This document shows positions 6,911-10,850 of a DNA stretch of 15,229 bases, one piece after another. A program made the position numbers and the translations under genes. Every line of letters starts with the position of its first letter. The stretch's first letter is position 1. Below the pieces are notes generated by a model, which searched no databases, was not told where the DNA came from, and saw only the letters and a program-made list of their open reading frames with translations. Source of the stretch: Actinomycetota bacterium (GTDB lineage Bacteria; Actinomycetota; Acidimicrobiia; Acidimicrobiales; BP-101); the NCBI GenBank assembly GCA_030838265.1, contig JAUTXA010000221.1, forward strand, positions 1 to 15,229, written 5' to 3'.

Positions 6911-7809
6911 CAGAAGTAGCCCTCTCGCTTGCGGTCTTCCATGGCCGCCTCCGAGAACCGATCGTCGGCCCTCGTCGCGCCCCGCTCGGTTATCCGGGTG
7001 GCCGCCACCTCGGCCACGATGTCGTCGAGGGTCGTGGCCGACGACTCGACAGCCCCCGTGCACGTGGCGTCGCCCACCGTTCGGTACCGGACCGACGCCT
7101 TGAAGGGCTCCTCGTCGCCTTGGGGCGTGACGAAGGGACCGGTAGCCAGCAGCATGCCGTCGCGGCGGACGACCTCGCGTGTGTGGGACAGGTAGATCGA
7201 AGGAATCTCGATGCCCTCGTCGGCGATGAAGCGCCAGATGTCGAGCTCGGTCCAGTTCGAGAGCGGGAAGATGCGAATGTGCTCGCCCGGGCGATGGCGG
7301 GAGTTGTAGAGGTTCCACAGCTCTGGGCGCTGGTTCTTGGGGTCCCACTGACCGAAGTCGTCGCGGAACGAGTACACCCGCTCCTTGGCCCGGGCCTTCT
7401 CCTCGTCGCGCCGGGCGCCGCCGAAAGCGGCGTCGAATCCGTGCTCGGACAGGGCGTCGAGCAGGGTGGTCGTCTGGAGGCGGTTGCGCATGCCCCCCGG
7501 CTCCTCGGCCACGCGACCGGTGTCGATGGACGCCTGCACCGACGCCACGACCAGGCGGACCCCGAGCTCAGCCACCCGCTTGTCTCGAAAGGCGAGGACC
7601 TCATCGAAGTTGTGGCCGGTGTCGACGTGCATCACCGGGAAGGGGATCCGGCGGGGCCAGAAGGCCTTCTCGGCCAGTCGCAGCATGACGATCGAGTCCT
7701 TGCCACCCGAGAAGAGCAGTACGGGCCGCTCGAACTCGGCCGCCACCTCGCGGAAGATGTGTATCGACTCCGCCTCGAGGGCGCGCAGGTCGGTGAGCTC
7801 GTAGACCAC
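6910..7809 (-). CDS. cysD: Sulfate adenylyltransferase small subunit
   Basis: A 299-residue PP-loop ATP pyrophosphatase, the catalytic partner of CysN. The PP-loop SGGKDS is at 34-39, HVDTGHNFDE at 61-70, FGGARRDEEKAR at 129-140, and the C-terminus is the family's usual REGYF. GTG at 7809 is chosen because it starts just before YELTDLRALEAESIHI, the normal N-terminal helix, and gives the family's usual length of about 300; the frame is open further upstream without homology. No Shine-Dalgarno precedes it, but TACCCT (7824-7819) lies 9 bases upstream, suggesting a leaderless transcript. It is divergent from the cysQ-like gene, with 30 bases between the starts, and first in cysDNC. Confidence 0.95.
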   Translation of the reverse strand: MVYELTDLRALEAESIHIFREVAAEFERPVLLFSGGKDSIVMLRLAEKAFWPRRIPFPVMHVDTGHNFDEVLAFRDKRVAELGVRLVVASVQASIDTGRVAEEPGGMRNRLQTTTLLDALSEHGFDAAFGGARRDEEKARAKERVYSFRDDFGQWDPKNQRPELWNLYNSRHRPGEHIRIFPLSNWTELDIWRFIADEGIEIPSIYLSHTREVVRRDGMLLATGPFVTPQGDEEPFKASVRYRTVGDATCTGAVESSATTLDDIVAEVAATRITERGATRADDRFSEAAMEDRKREGYF

Positions 7810-7818
7810 GGCGGCAAG

Positions 7819-7828
7819 AGGGTACCGT
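7819..7828. promoter_or_regulatory. Possible overlapping divergent -10 boxes, cysD and cysQ
   Basis: The palindrome GGTACC (7821-7826) lies in the 30-base gap between the divergent starts. It produces TACCCT on the minus strand (9 bases before the cysD GTG) and TACCGT on the plus strand (11 bases before the cysQ ATG), both of TANNNT form. Neither gene has a Shine-Dalgarno. No clear -35 was found on either side. Confidence 0.35.
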
Positions 7829-7839
7829 TCGCCTCCCCT

Positions 7840-8607
7840 ATGAGCGCCAGCGCTGCCGACCACGCCGACGCGGCCCGGATCGCCACCGAGGCCGGCGATC
7901 TGCTCGTCGACCTGCGAACCGGCCTCCAGCGCGGCATGGCCCCCGACGAGATCCGACACCTTGGTGACAGCCGGTCGCACGCGCTCATCGCCGCCGCCTT
8001 GGCCGAGGCTCACCCCGCCGATGCCGTGCTCTCCGAGGAGGCTGCCGACCGCGAGTCCGGCGCCGCGGCCCGCGCCACCGCGCCGCGGGTGTGGATCGTC
8101 GATCCCCTCGATGGCACGCGGGAGTTCGGCGAGGAGGGGCGGACGGATTGGGCCGTCCACGTGGCCCTGGTCGTTGACGGGACAGTCAGCGCCGCGGCCG
8201 TGGCCTTGCCCGCCCAGGCCATGACCCTCTCGACCTCTCCGCCGCCCTCGTCGCCTCCCGCCCATCCTGGTCGGCCCCGCATCGTGGTCAGCCGCACCCG
8301 ACCGCCGGCGCTGGCCCTCAGCGTGGCCGACGAGCTCGGAGCCGAGCTGGTCCCCATGGGTTCGGCGGGGGCCAAGGCCATGGCCGTGGTCACCGGCGCC
8401 GTCGACTGCTACCTCCACAGTGGCGGGCAGTACGAGTGGGACTCCGCCGCGCCGGTGGGCGTGGCCGCCGCCGCCGGCCTACACACGTCACGGCTCGACG
8501 GCAGCCCGCTCGTCTACAACCGGCCCGATGCCTGGCTACCCGATCTGTTGATATGCCGGCGTGAGCTGGCCGCAGCCATCCTCACGACCGCGGCCCGGTT
8601 CCGCTGA
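7840..8607 (+). CDS. cysQ: 3'(2'),5'-bisphosphate nucleotidase (CysQ-like, IMPase fold)
   Basis: A 255-residue member of the inositol-monophosphatase/CysQ superfamily. Members hydrolyse PAP, the by-product left after a sulfotransferase uses PAPS, to AMP and phosphate. The metal-binding motifs are present: SEE at 65-67, WIVDPLDGT at 85-93, GSAGAKAMAVVTGAVDCYLH at 174-193, and EWDSAAPVGVAAAAG at 199-213. The ATG at 7840 gives the usual length and N-terminal helix; the frame extends upstream only as a shadow of cysD. There is no Shine-Dalgarno. PAP phosphatase is preferred over inositol or histidinol phosphatase because of the divergent cysDNC operon and the sulfotransferase in the window; sequence alone cannot fully separate these activities. 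Confidence 0.85.
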   Translation: MSASAADHADAARIATEAGDLLVDLRTGLQRGMAPDEIRHLGDSRSHALIAAALAEAHPADAVLSEEAADRESGAAARATAPRVWIVDPLDGTREFGEEGRTDWAVHVALVVDGTVSAAAVALPAQAMTLSTSPPPSSPPAHPGRPRIVVSRTRPPALALSVADELGAELVPMGSAGAKAMAVVTGAVDCYLHSGGQYEWDSAAPVGVAAAAGLHTSRLDGSPLVYNRPDAWLPDLLICRRELAAAILTTAARFR

Positions 8608-8617
8608 TCTGGGCCGC
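8590..8617. terminator. Possible bidirectional terminator, cysQ / 8617 gene
   Basis: GCGGCCC (8590-8596) and GGGCCGC (8611-8617) are perfect 7-base arms with a 14-base loop, straddling the cysQ stop and touching the stop of the convergent secreted-protein gene. No T-run is present. Confidence 0.4.
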
Positions 8618-9024
8618 TACGGGCAGGTGCTGTTGCCGGAGTCCGGGCCCTGGCCGTCGGTGGCCGACGGGGTCGGGCTGCCGGCGGCGATGAAGCCGTT
8701 GCTGCCGGGGTTGACCGTGACGCTGTCGCCGATGGCGATGACGCTGGTCTGGCACGCGGGGTCGCCGTTGGCGGCGCTGAAGGTCGTGGCGCCGACGGTG
8801 ATCGACCAGGAGCTTCCTCCGGCGACGTAGCCGCCCGAGCGCTTGGCGACGTAGCTGCAGGCCCCGTCGTGAGTGAAGCCGCCGCCGGTCGGGTTCCAGA
8901 CGTTGGCCCCCGGGCTCGAGGCGACGCAGCCTTCGATGCCAGCGGGCAGATTGTCGGCGTGGGCCGCGGATCCGGCCAAGGCAGCCATCGCCAGTGCTGC
9001 AGCCACAGTCAGGATCTTGCGCAT
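8617..9024 (-). CDS. Small secreted four-cysteine protein (type 2, pairs with 10254 gene)
   Basis: A 135-residue protein of unknown function. ATG at 9024 is chosen because GAGGAG (9035-9030) lies 5 bases upstream and a signal peptide starts at once; an upstream in-frame ATG at 9081 lacks both. Residues 1-23 (MRKILTVAAALAM..., ending GSAAHA) are a Sec signal peptide. The mature part has four cysteines (33, 56, 91, 134), is rich in Gly/Ser/Thr, and ends in Cys-Pro. It clearly resembles the 10254 gene product, which is also 135 residues: shared marks are EGC, C-x-Y, R-x-GGY, W-x-(I/V)-TV, (S/T)AANG, CQTSVI, GD-x-V-x-V, IAAG, and SGNS-x-CP at the end. Two disulfides in a small beta-rich fold are a reasonable guess. 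No named family is recognised. Confidence 0.86.
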   Translation of the reverse strand: MRKILTVAAALAMAALAGSAAHADNLPAGIEGCVASSPGANVWNPTGGGFTHDGACSYVAKRSGGYVAGGSSWSITVGATTFSAANGDPACQTSVIAIGDSVTVNPGSNGFIAAGSPTPSATDGQGPDSGNSTCP

Positions 9025-9046
9025 GTCATCTCCTCGTACGGTCGCC

Positions 9047-9062
9047 GCGCCCCCGGGCGCGC
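9047..9062. repeat. GC-rich palindrome in the 9024 gene leader
   Basis: The stretch from GCGC at 9047 to GCGC at 9062 is largely self-complementary around CCCCCGGG. In RNA it would form a short hairpin 12 bases upstream of the Shine-Dalgarno of the secreted-protein gene. Function unclear. Confidence 0.3.
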
Positions 9063-9079
9063 ACTTCATCGCAACAGGC

Positions 9080-9107
9080 ATTCGCCGCGGAGGGGCCGTA
9101 CTCCTCC
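9080..9107 (-). promoter_or_regulatory. Shared promoter-like element, copy for the 9024 gene
   Basis: In minus orientation GGAGGA (9107-9102), 15 bases, GGCGAAT (9086-9080), then 55 bases to the ATG. Here the element also lies inside a nested inverted repeat (9077-9126), which the other copies do not share. Confidence 0.55.
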
Positions 9108-9138
9108 CAATGTGGCGCGAAATGCCTGCGGACGCGAC

Positions 9139-9162
9139 GAAGGGGGCCCGGAGGCCCCCTTC
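9139..9162 (-). terminator. Terminator hairpin after the 9182 gene
   Basis: GAAGGGGGCC (9139-9148) and GGCCCCCTTC (9153-9162) are perfect 10-base arms around four bases. It begins 19 bases after the stop of the gene ending at 9182. In that gene's orientation the loop is UCCG closed by C-G, a UNCG-type stable tetraloop. There is no T-run, which is common for terminators in GC-rich genomes. Confidence 0.8.
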
Positions 9163-9181
9163 ACGTCATGCCAATGCGGGA

Positions 9182-9523
9182 TCAGCTGTGGACCGTCGTG
9201 CCGTTGAAGCCGAGGCAGATGGTCTTGGCCGCAGCGTCGGTGTTGCCATTGAGGTGGCCCTGGTCGTTCGAGTAGCCGTTGATGCCACCCTGGCCGGCCT
9301 GGATGTAGCCGTGGGGACCGGTCACGCCCGAATAGCCACCGGTGTTGACGTAGGCCGTGCCGCCGTCGGGCAGGGCATGGCCGCCGCTACCAGGCTGGGG
9401 AGCCACCGCAGGGTCGGTGCCGGGGCAGGTGCCGGAGCCGGTGCCGGGGGTGGCGTGGGCGGCGAAGGGCAGGCAGGCAGCCGCGACAGCCGCGGAGCCA
9501 GCGAGAAGCAGGCGGATCTTCAA
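9182..9523 (-). CDS. Small secreted glycine-rich protein
   Basis: A 113-residue protein of unknown function. TTG at 9523 is chosen because GGAGG (9536-9532) lies 8 bases upstream and the next residues, KIRLLLAGSAAVAAACLPF, begin a signal peptide with cleavage expected after FAAHA (residue 24). Upstream in-frame codons give a Pro/Glu-rich stretch that does not look like a signal. The mature part is very rich in Gly, with GGTAYVNTGGYSGV, PHGYIQAGQGG and INGYSNDQGH, a Tyr/Gly/Asn pattern, and two cysteines (33, 103) that could close the chain into one loop. The Cys17 inside the signal does not fit a good lipobox. It is not obviously homologous to the other four secreted proteins but shares their promoter-like element, size and location. 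Confidence 0.78.
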   Translation of the reverse strand: MKIRLLLAGSAAVAAACLPFAAHATPGTGSGTCPGTDPAVAPQPGSGGHALPDGGTAYVNTGGYSGVTGPHGYIQAGQGGINGYSNDQGHLNGNTDAAAKTICLGFNGTTVHS

Positions 9524-9597
9524 GGTTCTTTCCTCCAAGGGGGGCTCGGCCCACGGGGGTTCGCGGGTCGGGTCGGATAAGGGACCCAGGTGTGCTG

Positions 9598-9618
9598 CAC
9601 GGGAAACCCTTCCCCGTG
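9598..9618. repeat. Inverted repeat just downstream of the 9523 gene's element
   Basis: CACGGG (9598-9603) and CCCGTG (9613-9618) are perfect arms around a 9-base loop. If transcription starts a few bases after GGCGAAT (9627-9621), the hairpin would sit at or near the 5' end of the message. Confidence 0.35.
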
Positions 9619-9620
9619 AC

Positions 9621-9647
9621 ATTCGCCACCAATCCCGGCGTTCCTCC
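9621..9647 (-). promoter_or_regulatory. Shared promoter-like element, copy for the 9523 gene
   Basis: In minus orientation GGAGGA (9647-9642), 14 bases, GGCGAAT (9627-9621), then 97 bases to the TTG start. A TTTTCG stretch precedes the left half, as TTTCG does in the 9024-gene copy. Confidence 0.55.
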
Positions 9648-9678
9648 CGAGTGGGACGAAAATCACTCAGGGCGCGAA

Positions 9679-9702
9679 ACGAGGGCCCCGAGGGGCCCTC
9701 GT
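9679..9702 (-). terminator. Terminator hairpin after the 9726 gene
   Basis: ACGAGGGCCC (9679-9688) and GGGCCCTCGT (9693-9702) are perfect 10-base arms around CGAG. It begins 23 bases after the stop of the secreted-protein gene ending at 9726. No long T-run follows on the minus strand. Confidence 0.8.
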
Positions 9703-9725
9703 CTCACGTTCGTGTCGAAGGTTGC

Positions 9726-10094
9726 CTACGGGCAGGAATGCTCGCCCGACTTCGTGGTGGCATCGCCGCTGCCGCAGTGGGGGCCACTGCTGTCGAGACG
9801 GCTCCAACCGGTGGCGTTCGAGTTGTTGTTGGCGTCGCCATCGGCGGCGGCATAGCTGCCTGCGCCGTTGACCGAGACGATGATGCGGCCCTGAATGGGG
9901 GCCCCAGCGCCGTCGTTGCAGATCTCAGCGCCATTGGCGCCCGCGTAGGCGGTGCCGGCGGGGGTACGGGTCCCGCCACAGCTCACGTTGTTGGTGCTGT
10001 CCTCGGTCGAGCCCGAAGGGCCGTTGGCCAGGGCAGCGCCGGCGCCGCTCAGAAGCATCGCTGCCGCCGCAGCTCCTACCAGGAACTTCTTCAT
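9726..10094 (-). CDS. Small secreted four-cysteine protein (type 1 with 2892 gene)
   Basis: A 122-residue protein of unknown function. ATG at 10094 is chosen because AGGGGAG (10109-10103) lies 8 bases upstream and a signal peptide follows directly (MKKFLVGAAAAAMLLSG, cleavage after ALA at residue 23). The mature protein is rich in Gly, Ala, Asn and Ser and has four cysteines (39, 59, 107, 121), ending Cys-Pro like the type 2 proteins. The spacing between the first two cysteines equals that in the 2892 product, and GRIIVSVNG, SYAAADGD and DSSGPHCGSGD match GTVTVT, SYVAADGY and DSDGAYVCASGD there. It is probably transcribed alone: it has its own element upstream and a strong hairpin downstream. 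Confidence 0.86.
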   Translation of the reverse strand: MKKFLVGAAAAAMLLSGAGAALANGPSGSTEDSTNNVSCGGTRTPAGTAYAGANGAEICNDGAGAPIQGRIIVSVNGAGSYAAADGDANNNSNATGWSRLDSSGPHCGSGDATTKSGEHSCP

Positions 10095-10118
10095 ACTCAA
10101 ATCTCCCCTTAGTTGAGT
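10095..10118 (-). promoter_or_regulatory. Hairpin with Shine-Dalgarno in its loop
   Basis: ACTCAA (10095-10100) and TTGAGT (10113-10118) are perfect 6-base arms. In the minus-strand message the stem ends right at the AUG, and the 12-base loop holds AGGGGAG, the ribosome binding site of the secreted-protein gene. Confidence 0.5.
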
Positions 10119-10131
10119 TGCGTCGTTGGAT

Positions 10132-10149
10132 CTGTGACGAGTGGCACAG
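10132..10149 (-). promoter_or_regulatory. CRP-like dyad in the 10094 gene leader
   Basis: Read on the plus strand, CTGTGACGAGTGGCACAG contains TGTGA-N6-GCACA, one base from the CRP/FNR-family consensus TGTGA-N6-TCACA. It lies about 14 bases downstream of GGCGAAT. A nearly identical sequence (15 of 18 bases) is in the leader of the 10661 gene. Confidence 0.45.
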
Positions 10150-10162
10150 CCCTTACCTCTCA

Positions 10163-10189
10163 ATTCGCCCTTGTCCGGCGAACTCCTCC
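10163..10189 (-). promoter_or_regulatory. Shared promoter-like element, copy for the 10094 gene
   Basis: In minus orientation GGAGGA (10189-10184), 14 bases, GGCGAAT (10169-10163), then 68 bases to the ATG. A T-rich stretch lies just upstream of the left half. Confidence 0.55.
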
Positions 10190-10198
10190 AACCGATCG

Positions 10199-10240
10199 AA
10201 AAAATCGGCAAGCCCTGCGGGGCCGGTCCGGCCCGCAGGG
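10199..10240 (-). terminator. Terminator hairpin and T-run after the 10254 gene
   Basis: A stem of about 11 pairs with one bulged G spans 10213-10240 (CCCTGCGG at the left, CCGCAGGG at the right), starting 13 bases after the stop of the secreted-protein gene. On the minus strand it is followed, 8 bases on, by six T residues (10204-10199). Confidence 0.75.
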
Positions 10241-10253
10241 ATCGGCTCGCCGT

Positions 10254-10661
10254 CTAGGCGGGGCAGGCGCTGTTGCCCGAGCTGGGCGCGGCGTCAGCAG
10301 CCGACGGGAACGGGTTGCCCGCCGCGATGCGACCGGCGGCGCCGGCGTTCAGGTGAACGGCGACGGTGTCGCCCGCCTTGATCACGCTCGTCTGGCAGTG
10401 CCCGTTGGCGGCGGTGTACACGGTCGAGTTCACCGTGACGGTCCATCCAGAACCAGCGCCGGCATAGCCGCCGCCGCGAGTTGCGGTATAGGTGCAGTCG
10501 GCCGCGTGGCTGGCGGTCACGCCGCCGCCGCTCACGTCAGCGCCGCCGATGATGCAGCCCTCGGCCCCGCCGGGCACGGTGTCGGCCCGGGCGCCGAAGC
10601 TCCCCAGAACCATGCTCGCCACAAGAGCGGCGCCGCCGAGTAGAGCCAGAACCTTCTTCAT
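10254..10661 (-). CDS. Small secreted four-cysteine protein (type 2, pairs with 8617 gene)
   Basis: A 135-residue protein of unknown function. Two in-frame ATGs are close (10667 and 10661); 10661 is preferred because AGGGGG (10673-10668) is then 6 bases away rather than touching the start. Residues 1-26 are a Sec signal peptide (MKKVLALLGGAALVA..., ending SFGARA). The mature part has four cysteines (36, 56, 89, 133) and ends SGNSACPA. It aligns along its length with the 8617-9024 product, with the strongest match at GGGYAGAGSGW, TAANG, CQTSVI and RIAAGNPFPSA. The pair probably arose by duplication, although the two genes are now separated by two unrelated-looking secreted-protein genes. Its leader is the longest of the group (about 130 bases). 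Confidence 0.86.
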   Translation of the reverse strand: MKKVLALLGGAALVASMVLGSFGARADTVPGGAEGCIIGGADVSGGGVTASHAADCTYTATRGGGYAGAGSGWTVTVNSTVYTAANGHCQTSVIKAGDTVAVHLNAGAAGRIAAGNPFPSAADAAPSSGNSACPA

Positions 10662-10762
10662 GAACATCCCCCTGATTGGTGGCTTGCGGAAAGCCGCCCG
10701 GATCCCCGGCCAGCTCACGAGCACTGCGACGACCAATGGTTCGAAGGAGGCTGCGACCCCTG

Positions 10763-10780
10763 CTGTGACGATTGCCACAA
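10763..10780 (-). promoter_or_regulatory. CRP-like dyad in the 10661 gene leader
   Basis: Read on the plus strand, CTGTGACGATTGCCACAA contains TGTGA-N6-CCACA, matching the CRP/FNR consensus at nine of ten positions. It lies about 17 bases downstream of the GGCGAAG half-element and matches the 10132-10149 sequence at 15 of 18 bases. Confidence 0.4.
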
Positions 10781-10797
10781 TAGCGGCCGGGTCCGCA

Positions 10798-10824
10798 CTT
10801 CGCCCATCTCGCTCTGACCCCCCC
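10798..10824 (-). promoter_or_regulatory. Shared promoter-like element, weakest copy, for the 10661 gene
   Basis: In minus orientation GGGGGG (10824-10819), 14 bases, GGCGAAG (10804-10798). The spacing is right but the left half is a plain G-run and the last base of the right half differs, so this copy is the least certain. Confidence 0.35.
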
Positions 10825-10850
10825 AGATCGGGCGCACCCGCCAAGGGCGT

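Noticed and set aside
7810..8418. Long N-terminal extension of cysD across the cysQ-like gene
   Set aside because: The extension is the antisense of cysQ; the GTG at 7809 gives the normal CysD N-terminus and length.
9025..9081. Earlier ATG (9081) for the secreted protein gene ending at 8617
   Set aside because: The extra 19 residues would bury the signal peptide and the good Shine-Dalgarno at 9030-9035 serves the ATG at 9024.
9182..9523. Lipoprotein reading of the 9182 gene (Cys17 in the signal peptide)
   Set aside because: The residues before Cys17 are Ala-Ala-Ala rather than a Leu/Val-x-Gly/Ala lipobox, and a standard AHA cleavage site follows seven residues later.
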